A stretch of 64,000 nt of DNA from JANLYC01 sp963815445 (lineage in GTDB: Bacteria; Actinomycetota; Actinomycetes; Propionibacteriales; Nocardioidaceae): assembly GCA_963815445.1 (NCBI GenBank), contig CAWFGV010000006.1, positions 186,001-250,000 of the forward strand. Direction: 5' to 3'. Positions 34,702 through 42,293 of this stretch are shown piece after piece; positions within the stretch are counted from its first letter, which is position 1, and each line of letters begins with the position of its first letter. The position numbers and the translations under genes are program-made. Under the pieces are notes generated by a model. That model was not told the DNA's origin, did no database searches, and saw only the letters and a list, made by a program, of their open reading frames with translations.

Positions 34702-36287
34702 TCGGAGAACCGGTCCAGCGCGAGCGTGCAGACGTGGTCACCTTGTCCGAGCTGGACGAGGTGGCTCGATACGAACGGTTCGACCGGCTCCAGGAGCGGA
34801 TTGGGCTCGTCTGGGACTCGATGAAGCTGAACCTTGTTGGGGAGTCGGTGGTCGTGATCCCGTCGGTCTCGCTGGACCGGGCAGTAGTCAATCCGGGGAG
34901 TCTCAACCAGGCTTACGAAGAGCGGTACCTCTTCCTGCTGCTCCTGCTGAGGCAGCCGCGGCTGCGGATGATCTACGTGACCTCGATGCCGGTCGCGCCA
35001 TCGATCGTCGAGTACTACCTCGCGTTGTTGGCCGGGGTGATCCCGAGTCACGCTCGCAGCCGCCTCTCGCTTGTCTCGGTCGGTGACTCCTCGCCGGCCT
35101 CGTTGAGCGAGAAGCTGTTGGCCCGCCCGAGACTGTTGGCCTCGATCGCCGGCTTGATCCCGGACAAGACGCTGTCGCATCTGGTCCCTTACAACACGAC
35201 CGAGCTCGAACGCGACGTCGCCCTGGCGCTGGGCATTCCGATGTACGGCGCCGACCCCCGGCTCGAGGAACTCGGCAGCAAGACCGGCTGTCGCCGGCTC
35301 TTCGCGGAGGCAGGCGTCCGGCACCCGCTCGGCGCCGAGAACCTGCACAGCATGGATGAGGTGGTCACCGCCGTCTCGGAGATGCGCCGGGAACGGCCGC
35401 AGCTGTCGCAGGTGATCGTCAAGCTCAACGAGGGCGTGTCAGGTGCGGGCAATTCCCTGGTCGACCTGGCCGGCATACCGGGGTCGGGAGCTCCCGGGGA
35501 GGTCGAGGCGATTCGCGCCCGGGTGGCGGCGCTGCAGCTGGAGTCGCCGGACGTCCCACTGGCGGCCTACCTCGACAAGTTCTCCGCCGACGGGGGCATC
35601 GTCGAGGAGCGCATCGTAGGCCTCGAAGTCCGGAGCCCGAGCGTGCAGCTCCGGGTGACGCCGCACGGTGTCGTCGAGCTGCTGTCCACCCATGACCAGC
35701 TGCTCGGCGGTGCGACCGGGCAGAGCTATCTGGGCTGCTGCTTCCCGGCCGACTTCGCTTACGCCCGCACGATCATGGGGCAGGCCGCCGTGATCGGCGA
35801 GCGGCTCGCGAAGGAGGGAGCACTCGGGCGCTTCGCCGTGGACTTCGTGGTCGTCAAGGGAAGTGACGGTGGCTGGACGCCGTACGCGATCGAGCTGAAC
35901 CTGCGTAAGGGCGGAACAACGCATCCGTTCCTGACGCTCCAGTTCCTCACGGCCGGACACTATGACGCCGAGACGGGGCTCTTCGTGACGCCGCTGGGGA
36001 GAGAGAAGCACCTGGTCGCCACCGACCATCTCGAGTCGCCGTACCTCAGAGGACTCACGGTCGACGACCTGTTCGACATCGTGGCCCGCCACGGGCTGCA
36101 CTTCGAACCCGGTCGACAGACCGGCATCGTCTTCCACATGATCAGCTGCCTGACCGAGCACGGGCGAGTCGGCCTCACGGCGGTGGGAGACACTCCCGCA
36201 GAGGCGGATGCGACCTACAAACGAGCCCAGCGCATCCTGCTGGACGAGGCGGAGGCGGCGCTGCGCGAGCCCCCGCTCCCGGGGTGA
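34698..36287 (+). CDS. ATP-grasp ligase related to PGM1 peptide ligases
   Basis: A 529-residue protein. The N-terminal third resembles the pre-ATP-grasp domain of PGM1-type ligases; the middle (about 200-410) is ATP-grasp, with QVIVKLNEGVSGAGNSLVD as the nucleotide loop, VEERIVG, and YAIELNLRKGGTTHP carrying the metal-binding Glu/Asn; the end (about 440-520) resembles the PGM1 C-terminal domain (IVFHMISCLTEHGRVGLTAVG). PGM1 joins an amino acid-like starter to peptides in pheganomycin synthesis; the reaction here is unknown. GTGA overlap couples it to the cyclase gene, so a signalling operon ends in a ligase. Confidence 0.82.
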   Translation: MIGEPVQRERADVVTLSELDEVARYERFDRLQERIGLVWDSMKLNLVGESVVVIPSVSLDRAVVNPGSLNQAYEERYLFLLLLLRQPRLRMIYVTSMPVAPSIVEYYLALLAGVIPSHARSRLSLVSVGDSSPASLSEKLLARPRLLASIAGLIPDKTLSHLVPYNTTELERDVALALGIPMYGADPRLEELGSKTGCRRLFAEAGVRHPLGAENLHSMDEVVTAVSEMRRERPQLSQVIVKLNEGVSGAGNSLVDLAGIPGSGAPGEVEAIRARVAALQLESPDVPLAAYLDKFSADGGIVEERIVGLEVRSPSVQLRVTPHGVVELLSTHDQLLGGATGQSYLGCCFPADFAYARTIMGQAAVIGERLAKEGALGRFAVDFVVVKGSDGGWTPYAIELNLRKGGTTHPFLTLQFLTAGHYDAETGLFVTPLGREKHLVATDHLESPYLRGLTVDDLFDIVARHGLHFEPGRQTGIVFHMISCLTEHGRVGLTAVGDTPAEADATYKRAQRILLDEAEAALREPPLPG

Positions 36288-36330
36288 CCTGGGAATCTCC
36301 GGTACGGGCTGTCCCTTCTACCCGGTAACC

Positions 36331-36358
36331 TGGACAGAGCAGCACCAGTAGATACAAC
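36331..36358 (+). promoter_or_regulatory. putative ssrA promoter
   Basis: TGGACA (36331-36336) and TACAAC (36353-36358) are separated by 16 bases and the -10 lies six bases before the mature tmRNA 5' end at 36365. This fits a housekeeping sigma factor promoter. Confidence 0.55.
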
Positions 36359-36364
36359 TCAAGA

Positions 36365-36734
36365 GGGGCTGATTGGTTTCGACTTTGGTCGTTGGAGCCA
36401 AGAGAAGCGAGCCGAGGACCCAGGGTTATCTCGTAAACGACCCCTGGAAACCTAATAAGTGCCAACGCTAAGCGCACTGACTTCGCTCTTGCTGCCTAAG
36501 CAGTAATCGAAGGGTCGGTCTGGAACCGCCTCCGGTCCAGTAACCGGCCTCACCAAGGAGGCTTGCTGCATCCACCCGGTCGCGGGGTGGGTGTGGGACA
36601 TCTACAGCGACTGAGCCCGTCGGCAATGGGTCTGCACAAGTGCCGGGGCTGAGAAAAGCGTCAAGCAGACTACGCTCGTAGAAGACTTGGTTCTGCGTCA
36701 GAGGACCCGGGTTCGATTCCCGGCAGCTCCACCA
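36365..36734 (+). ncRNA. ssrA: transfer-messenger RNA (tmRNA)
   Basis: The RNA rescues stalled ribosomes with SmpB. The 5' end GGGGCTGATTGGTTTCGAC and 3' end GGTTCGATTCCCGGCAGCTC plus CACCA are the tRNA-like half; GGGGCTG pairs with CAGCTCC as acceptor stem (with one G-U pair) and CCA is encoded. The tag reading frame runs 36461-36499, from the resume codon GCC, and encodes ANAKRTDFALAA followed by TAA, ending in the ALAA degradation signal. An IS6-like inverted repeat begins six bases after the 3' end. Confidence 0.97.
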
Positions 36735-36740
36735 ACCAAA

Positions 36741-36933
36741 GGCACTGTTGCATTGAGCGATCTTCGACTGCCAGCACCGCAGATCCTCCGGTTGATCGCG
36801 CAGCACCACCACCTGAGCGCCCCAGCGCCCGGCTGGGCAAAGCGCTAGTCGAACCGGCTGACGATCCCAACATCGCCGTCCGCCTGAAATCTGCCTGCGG
36901 CATCGTGATCCGATCTCTCAATGCAACAGTGCC
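36741..36933. mobile_element. 193-bp MITE-like element with IS6-family-like terminal inverted repeats
   Basis: The left end GGCACTGTTGCATTGAG (36741-36757) is repeated in exact inverted orientation at 36917-36933; allowing one mismatch the repeats extend to 22 bases. GGCACTGTTGCA is the outer sequence of IS26/IS6-family ends. The inside is too short for a transposase and none of its frames resembles one, so this is a non-autonomous derivative or remnant. I see no 8-bp target duplication. It begins six bases after the tmRNA 3' end. Confidence 0.75.
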
Positions 36934-36971
36934 TCGCCGCTAACCTCTTTGTCGGACGGCAACAGGGCGAG

Positions 36972-37586
36972 TCAGCGAGAGATGCGTTCCACCATGCCGA
37001 CCATCAGTTCAACGGCAGCCCGGTCGGACAAGCGCTGTGCACCGCAGAGCGACTGCCAGGTCGTGAAGGTCGTGGCATGCGCGACCGCAGCCCGCACCGC
37101 CTTGCGGCGGTGGCCGGGTTGGGGCGCCAGAAGTGTGTCCAGCCATCGCTGCTCGCGTGAGCGCCGGCCCGCCACGACCACTGCCGGCACTACGTCCACG
37201 TCGCGGTGAATGTGCGCCATCATCTGCTCGCCACGGCGATAGAAGCCGTAGATGTCTGCCAGGCCGGCGCGCAGCCGCTCGATCGGATCCTCGATGAGGC
37301 CCCAAGCGTCCGGCTCCGGAAGCTGCTGCCGCGACAACCATTGGCGTGAGCAGGCGAGGAAGAGCGACTCCTCGTTGGCGAAGTGTCGGTAGACGGTGGC
37401 GCGGGTGACCCCGGCCAGGTCGGCGACAGCGGTCACCGTCGTGCGGGCGGGACCGAGGGAGCCATGGAGGTACTCCGCGGCGTTGACGATCCGTTCCCGT
37501 GTGCGCCACTCGTCCTCCGCGCGCTTGGCCTTCTGGTAGGTCCGCTTCGGCGCCGGACTCTGATGCTTGCTCAAAGGCATTGACAC
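36972..37586 (-). CDS. TetR-family transcriptional regulator
   Basis: A regulator of about 204 residues with an N-terminal TetR helix-turn-helix (TTVTAVADLAGVTRATVYRHFANEESLF, here split in two halves of the domain) and a helical ligand-binding C-terminus. The start is either GTG 37586 (GGAAGAG upstream) or ATG 37580. It is divergent from the cupin gene, with a strong palindrome at 37608-37635 between them, so it probably represses both itself and the cupin. Confidence 0.9.
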   Translation of the reverse strand: MSMPLSKHQSPAPKRTYQKAKRAEDEWRTRERIVNAAEYLHGSLGPARTTVTAVADLAGVTRATVYRHFANEESLFLACSRQWLSRQQLPEPDAWGLIEDPIERLRAGLADIYGFYRRGEQMMAHIHRDVDVVPAVVVAGRRSREQRWLDTLLAPQPGHRRKAVRAAVAHATTFTTWQSLCGAQRLSDRAAVELMVGMVERISR

Positions 37587-37607
37587 CCACGCTCTTCCGG
37601 TCGACTA

Positions 37608-37635
37608 TTTGGAGATACACCATTGTATTGCCAAA
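37608..37635. promoter_or_regulatory. palindromic operator between tetR-like and cupin genes
   Basis: TTTGG-AG-ATACA, then CCAT, then TGTAT-TG-CCAAA: 10 of 12 positions per arm are complementary. It is AT-rich in a GC-rich region and lies 22 bases from the regulator start and 20 bases from the cupin start. Size and symmetry fit a TetR dimer site. Confidence 0.65.
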
Positions 37636-37655
37636 ATTTCTGGAGAGTGAGCACC

Positions 37656-38174
37656 ATGAACAGTGTCGAGGCACCTGAGCTGACCGTCCTGCGCCCAGGG
37701 GAAGGCGAGGAGCGGCACCTCGGGACCATCGGCGTGGTCTTCAAGCTCTTCGGTGAGCAGACGAACGGGCAGGTGTCCGTCGTGGAACACCCGTTCCCCG
37801 TTGGCGCGTGCGTGCCGCCGCACATGCACACGCGGGAGGACGAGTATTCCATCGTCACTGAGGGGGAGATCGGCTTCCGGTCCGGCGACCGGGAAGTCGT
37901 CCTGGGCGCGGGTGGCTACATCACTAAGCCGCGCGGCGAGCCGCACACGATGTGGAATGCCGGGCGCACGCCGGCGCGGATGATCGAGATCATCAGCCCG
38001 GCCGGCTTGGAGCACTTCTTCTGGGGTATGACCGAACTGGCCTCGCCAGGGCCGCCCGACCCGGAGAGCATCGCCGCACTCGCCGCCAAGCACGGACTGG
38101 TCTTCGGCAACGCACCGTGGCTGGAGGACGTCATCGCCCGCTACGACCTCACGCCGCCCCCCGGGCGCCGCTGA
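37656..38174 (+). CDS. cupin-domain protein, quercetin-dioxygenase-like
   Basis: A 172-residue protein from ATG 37656 (GGAGAG upstream). Cupin motif 1 is PPHMHTREDEYSIVTEGEIGF, cut here to its metal-binding core HMH...E, and motif 2 is KPRGEPHTMWNAG with the third His. It is a single conserved beta-barrel that likely binds one metal. Members act as dioxygenases or isomerases on flavonoids and other aromatics; the substrate is not known. It is paired with the divergent TetR-type repressor and is probably induced by its ligand. Confidence 0.85.
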   Translation: MNSVEAPELTVLRPGEGEERHLGTIGVVFKLFGEQTNGQVSVVEHPFPVGACVPPHMHTREDEYSIVTEGEIGFRSGDREVVLGAGGYITKPRGEPHTMWNAGRTPARMIEIISPAGLEHFFWGMTELASPGPPDPESIAALAAKHGLVFGNAPWLEDVIARYDLTPPPGRR

Positions 38175-38243
38175 GCGAGGTTCGGCTACAGGTCCGAGGA
38201 GTGGCCGGGGGACTGTTGCCTTGTGGGGTCGGGCAGCGGGGAC

Positions 38244-38262
38244 TGGACCGGTGACCGGTCCA
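38244..38262. terminator. perfect palindrome, possible terminator of the cupin gene
   Basis: TGGACCGG and CCGGTCCA pair perfectly around TGA. The structure is 70 bases past the cupin stop. No T-run follows, so a protein-binding site is also possible. Confidence 0.4.
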
Positions 38263-38560
38263 AGCTCGGCGTACGTTGGGTTCCGCTCCGACCGATGCGC
38301 GGGATCAAGACGTTCCGATCAACCGTGGTGCTCGCCTCGGCCACTACGACATCGCCACCGACGCGCCCCAGCGACACCGACTCCGCGACGCATTCGATGA
38401 ACTCGTGCACGCCATCTGATCGGGACGGATTCCGCCCACGCATCAATCAGGGCTCCTTACGGTTCGCCAATCCAACAGAGCCGCTGGGAAGCTACCGCCC
38501 TGATGCCGGCCGAGGAGCCCGTTTCCAGCGGAGGCGCTCGAGATGACTTCGAGGACCGGC

Positions 38561-38600
38561 CAACAGCGGCCAACAGCGGCCAACAGCGGCCAACAGCGGC
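38561..38600. repeat. 10-bp tandem repeat, four copies
   Basis: CAACAGCGGC repeated four times without mismatch, in a non-coding stretch. The 10-base unit does not keep a reading frame, which argues against a coding role. It is a likely site of length variation between strains. Confidence 0.9.
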
Positions 38601-38867
38601 CACGACTGACACATGTCAGCCGCGAGGGCCGCCGCCCATCCAGACTCAGACCCGAACTAGTTCGCGAAGCGTGCAGAAATCCTTCGATCCGTTTGCACGC
38701 CCGCGGCCAGGCCTGCAGATAGGCCGTCTGACCAGGGGCGATAAATCACGTGAGGACCCCACCAATCAATCAACCACCCAAGGGGTTGGTCACGGTTTTG
38801 GGGCTTGGGCGCTCACGCGATCGCGAGCCGGCGATTGGCCGCCGGTAGCGTGGCCGCCCGGCACACG

Positions 38868-39656
38868 TCACGGCGCCGCGCGCAGGGTGGCGATGATCCG
38901 CGGATGGCCGTCGATCTCGCGCTGGTCGATGATCTGGACGTCGGCGAGGCCGGCGATGCGCGCCAGCCGCCGCAGACCTTCGATGGGGAAGCCCCAATAG
39001 AGGAAGTTGTCGCGCGGATACACGTCGCCTGGTCCGTGAACCTCGATCGCGGGGCTGTCGCCCGGCAGGTGCGAACCGTAGGTCTCGAGCAGGACCTGGC
39101 CGCTCGGGGTCAGGACATCGGCGAGCGTCTGGAGCAGCACGATCGGGTCGGTTACCCGGTGCAGGATTCCCAGGCAGAGCACAACGTCGAAGCGCTCTCC
39201 GAGCTCGCGCACGTCCAAAGCATCCATGCGGTGGTACTCGACGCGCGATGCGAGGAGCTCCGCGACCGCGCGGAAGCCGGCACCGCCCGGCAGCGTCACG
39301 CCGAAACGGGCTCGCACCCATTCGACGTACTGCTCGTTGTCGACCGCGACCACGCGGCGCGCACCTCGGAGCTCGGCCAGGAAGCTGTAGAAGCCGTCGA
39401 AGGCGCCGATGTCGAGCACGCTGCGCCCCGCGAAGCGGTCCGCGTGCATCACCGGTAGACGGTAGCCGTGGTCGCGTGCGATGCCAGGTGTGTAGATTCC
39501 GGGTGCCAGGGCGAAGGTGTGGAACCAGAGCGGAACCGAGTCGCGGACGAACTCGGCGCGCGCGGCCGAGGCGCCGATGGCCAGCACATCGGCGACCACC
39601 TGCTCGGCATGCGACGTCTCGGGGATCGGCTCAGACGTGACTCCGCTGGACTCCAA
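38868..39656 (-). CDS. SAM-dependent methyltransferase, CmoB/mo5U34-like
   Basis: A 262-residue methyltransferase with LWFHTFALAPGIYTPG, which resembles the N-terminal signature of DUF1698/CmoB-type enzymes, then motif I VLDIGAFDGFYSF and DVVLCLGILHRVTDP. The CmoB family modifies wobble uridine in tRNA, but shorter relatives act on other substrates, so the target is open. The start is a TTG at 39656 preceded by GAGGTG; no ATG or GTG lies near the beginning of the domain. It is divergent from the redoxin-hydroxylase gene and sits in an accessory-looking region. Confidence 0.75.
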   Translation of the reverse strand: MESSGVTSEPIPETSHAEQVVADVLAIGASAARAEFVRDSVPLWFHTFALAPGIYTPGIARDHGYRLPVMHADRFAGRSVLDIGAFDGFYSFLAELRGARRVVAVDNEQYVEWVRARFGVTLPGGAGFRAVAELLASRVEYHRMDALDVRELGERFDVVLCLGILHRVTDPIVLLQTLADVLTPSGQVLLETYGSHLPGDSPAIEVHGPGDVYPRDNFLYWGFPIEGLRRLARIAGLADVQIIDQREIDGHPRIIATLRAAP

Positions 39657-39827
39657 CCCATCACCTCACTGGGCGTCGACCTGCGTCGTCATCACTGCCC
39701 TCTGGCGTTGACGTACTCCGGCAGGTTGCCCCGTTGCGGCACGTTGGCCGTGGTTAGCAGTGTGCCGTATGCGTGGGTATCCGGGAAGCCGTCGGGTGGG
39801 GCGACGATGGAGCCGTAGAGTCCCGGT

Positions 39828-40772
39828 GTGGAGACGCACAGCAGGTTGAGGGCCGGTGACCGGGTCCCTGACTTCGTGATGCCCGGCCCCATGGGATCGC
39901 TGGCCCGTTTCTACGCCTTTGCCGGTGGACGCCCCGTTACCTTGTTGCTCGGCCACCAGGGCGTCGCACAGCACATCGAGATCGCCGACGCGTTGTCGCA
40001 CCGCGACGACGTTGAGGTGGTGCGTATCGACAGCGACCTCTCCGCCGAGGTTTTCGGTGTTCCTGCAGGCGCCTCGACGGCGGTCGTGCTCGACGCCAAC
40101 CTGAGGGTCGTCGGCGAGGTGGGGTCGGCGCAACCGGCCGACGAGGTCGCCGCCATGCTCAACCTGTTGTTGCCCGTGCATCCGCCGGCACAGGTGAGTG
40201 ACCAGGCGCCGGTGATGTTCGTGCCTCGGGTTCTCGACGCGGACGAGCGGTTGCAGCTGATCGACCTGTTCCATCAGCAGGGTGAGGTCGAGACCGGGGT
40301 CGAACGCGCGGCTGCCGGGACAAGCGGCGAGGTGATCGACGCCAGTTTCAAGCGCCGCCGCGACCATACGATTCACGACGCGGGGTTGGTGCGTGAGCTG
40401 TCGGCGTCGGTAGGGCGGCGGGTGATGCCCGAGATCCGGAAGGCGTTCGCGTTCCGCGCCACGCGTTTCGAGGGTTTCAAGATCGGCTGCTACGACGGCT
40501 CGACCGGCGGGTTTTTCCGTCCGCACCGCGACAACCTGTCGCCGTCGACGGCCCACCGGGTGTTTGCGCTCACGCTGAACCTCAACGACGACTACACGGG
40601 GGGCGAGCTCCGCTTCCCCGAGTACGGCAACCAGCTCTACCGCCCCGAGGCCGGCGCAGCACTCATCTTTTCTTGCTCGCACCTGCACGAGGTTCGCGAC
40701 GTGACCGCTGGTCGTCGTTTCGTCCTGCTCTCATTCCTGTACGGCGAGTCGGCCGCGTCTCCGCCACGCTGA
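39828..40772 (+). CDS. redoxin-like domain fused to 2-oxoglutarate/Fe(II) oxygenase (prolyl 4-hydroxylase type)
   Basis: A 314-residue protein. Residues 1-110 resemble a peroxiredoxin/AhpC-type fold (RLRAGDRVPDFVMPGPMG) but lack the peroxidatic cysteine. Residues 125-310 are a P4H-like double-stranded beta-helix with iron ligands His233 and Asp235 in PHRDN and a distal His in HLHEVRDVTAGRR, whose Arg would bind 2-oxoglutarate. It may hydroxylate a protein or metabolite. The GTG start has TAGAGT six bases upstream, a leaderless pattern. Confidence 0.85.
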   Translation: METHSRLRAGDRVPDFVMPGPMGSLARFYAFAGGRPVTLLLGHQGVAQHIEIADALSHRDDVEVVRIDSDLSAEVFGVPAGASTAVVLDANLRVVGEVGSAQPADEVAAMLNLLLPVHPPAQVSDQAPVMFVPRVLDADERLQLIDLFHQQGEVETGVERAAAGTSGEVIDASFKRRRDHTIHDAGLVRELSASVGRRVMPEIRKAFAFRATRFEGFKIGCYDGSTGGFFRPHRDNLSPSTAHRVFALTLNLNDDYTGGELRFPEYGNQLYRPEAGAALIFSCSHLHEVRDVTAGRRFVLLSFLYGESAASPPR

Positions 40773-40848
40773 TCACTCGGCCTCAGACCCGACCGACTTG
40801 TCAGAACGAGGTGGGCCTGTGGCGCGACTTCGGTCCGACAATTGCCGC

Positions 40849-42021
40849 TTAGGAGCGGGCCAACCGGTAGGGCGAGGTCGTCTCGTCGCCGCTCACGTCG
40901 TACGCGGGCTTCGTCAGCGGCCGCGACGTGCCGTCGAGGCTGTGCCGCACCAGTCGCCAGCCAGTTGGGCCGAGCTCGGACGCCACGTAGGAGTCATCGC
41001 TCAGCCAGGTCTCGTCGCTCGTCGAGCGCTGGACCCGCGACAGGATCTTCCCGGTGGATACGTCGAGGACGAACTGCTGAGCGTGATACGCGCCGTCCAA
41101 GTACGGGTCGATGCCCAGGAGATGGGATCCGGTGGGCGAGAAGCGCAGCGTTGAGGTCTTGCAGGTCTCCCATACCCGCTTACCGGTAGAGATCTCCACC
41201 ATGGCGCTGCACAACCCCGTCGGGTCCAGCTGCAGCTTGGTGGAGCCCGTGGCGAACCGGCCGTCCGGAGAGACATCGGTGACGTCCAACAGCTCCGTCG
41301 ACCAAGGGCTGGCCTTGGTGTCGGTGGAGGACGAACGCCATACCTGGGTGGTTCCGTCCTGTCGCTGGGTGGCGACCAGTACCGAGCACACGTTCGCGCA
41401 GTCTCCGGTGACCGCCATGCTCCCGATGTTGTCGCTGGTCAGGCCGGCGGCGGCCCCTCCTCCGATAGGAGGCAGCGCCTTCGGTTTGCTGGCCCCGGCA
41501 GTGAGTACTTGGGGCCTGAGGTCAGGGTCGAGCCAGGCGATCGTCGTGCGGTCGGCGGTCACCGCCAGTGCCGTCGTCGCAGACAGCCGGAAGGTCGCAA
41601 CCGGGGCTCCAGACGATGACGCGACCAGGAGCTCCGCCCGCGAGCGCCCGGTCTCGGTGGTCAAGGCCCACCGGCCGTCCTGCAGATCGGTGAAGGCTGC
41701 CACCTCGCCGTCCACGTCGGGTCGGAACGTGGAGCCGTCGGACCGGTGCACGACCCCGGCGAGCAGGTAGGTGGGTCTCGTTGGCGCGGGTGTCGGTTCG
41801 GAGACCGGTACCTCCGCAGCCGTGGGCGTCGCCTCTGTCGTCGTCGGGCTCGACGTGGGCTTGGTCGTCGGCCCGTTGGCCGCGGGCGAGTCTGCGCCGC
41901 AGGCAGCCAACGCGAGGAACCCGAGGATCGCGGCCATCGCGACCAACGCGCCACCGGTGCCGTGCCTGCGTCGGTCGGCCGCGTCGTGGTGCCCTGGCTC
42001 GTCCATGTGCGGCTCTCTCAT
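40849..42021 (-). CDS. lipoprotein with a beta-propeller-like domain
   Basis: A 390-residue protein from ATG 42021; other starts at TTG 42024 or ATG 42006 are possible. After a charged N-terminus comes a hydrophobic stretch and the lipobox LALAAC (Cys41). A Thr/Pro/Ser-rich linker (about 46-80) leads to a region of short repeated beta-strands with LDVTDVSPDGRFATGS and TLRFSPTGSHLLGID, like TolB/WD-type blades. It is probably anchored outside the membrane; function unknown. The next gene, divergent, encodes another exported propeller protein. Confidence 0.78.
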   Translation of the reverse strand: MREPHMDEPGHHDAADRRRHGTGGALVAMAAILGFLALAACGADSPAANGPTTKPTSSPTTTEATPTAAEVPVSEPTPAPTRPTYLLAGVVHRSDGSTFRPDVDGEVAAFTDLQDGRWALTTETGRSRAELLVASSSGAPVATFRLSATTALAVTADRTTIAWLDPDLRPQVLTAGASKPKALPPIGGGAAAGLTSDNIGSMAVTGDCANVCSVLVATQRQDGTTQVWRSSSTDTKASPWSTELLDVTDVSPDGRFATGSTKLQLDPTGLCSAMVEISTGKRVWETCKTSTLRFSPTGSHLLGIDPYLDGAYHAQQFVLDVSTGKILSRVQRSTSDETWLSDDSYVASELGPTGWRLVRHSLDGTSRPLTKPAYDVSGDETTSPYRLARS

Positions 42022-42293
42022 CAAGCTGAGTCACTTCCCGTGGATGGCTGTCCCATGCGCTGGTGGGTTCCCTGCACATGGAGTGGACGCGGCCTCCGTG
42101 TCGAAAAGTTGCATTCGCCCGGTCCGAGGACCCGGGCGCTGCCACGTTTTCACGTTGCCAAGCCGCGATCGTTCAGCATGGCAGCGCTCGTCAATCCCGA
42201 ACATTGGGGGATACCCTTTCGCCCCGCTCGCCCTACCGTCGCATCGAGGTGTGAATCGAGGTTGAATCTGAACCGTGAGGGAGGACCGACGAG

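Larger units (their letters stand above)
38175..38867. other. gene-poor accessory stretch
   Basis: About 690 bases between the cupin and methyltransferase genes with no complete gene. It holds a perfect TGGACCGG-TGA-CCGGTCCA palindrome (38244-38262), a short plausible C-terminal coding remnant ending with a stop at 38417-38419 (RLGHYDIATDAPQRHR and on to DELVHAI), and a 10-bp tandem repeat at 38561-38600. The last part is visibly more AT-rich than neighbouring genes. Confidence 0.55.

Noticed and set aside
38223..38546. A 107-codon plus-strand frame as a small gene
   Set aside because: The translation is Ser/Arg/Thr/Pro-rich with no conserved block, no ribosome binding site is present and it runs towards the tandem repeat. 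A different frame carries the only coding-like fragment.
36735..40800. An integrated island using the tmRNA 3' end as attachment site
   Set aside because: I could not find a second copy of the tmRNA 3' end downstream and there is no integrase gene. Only the IS6-like element touches ssrA.
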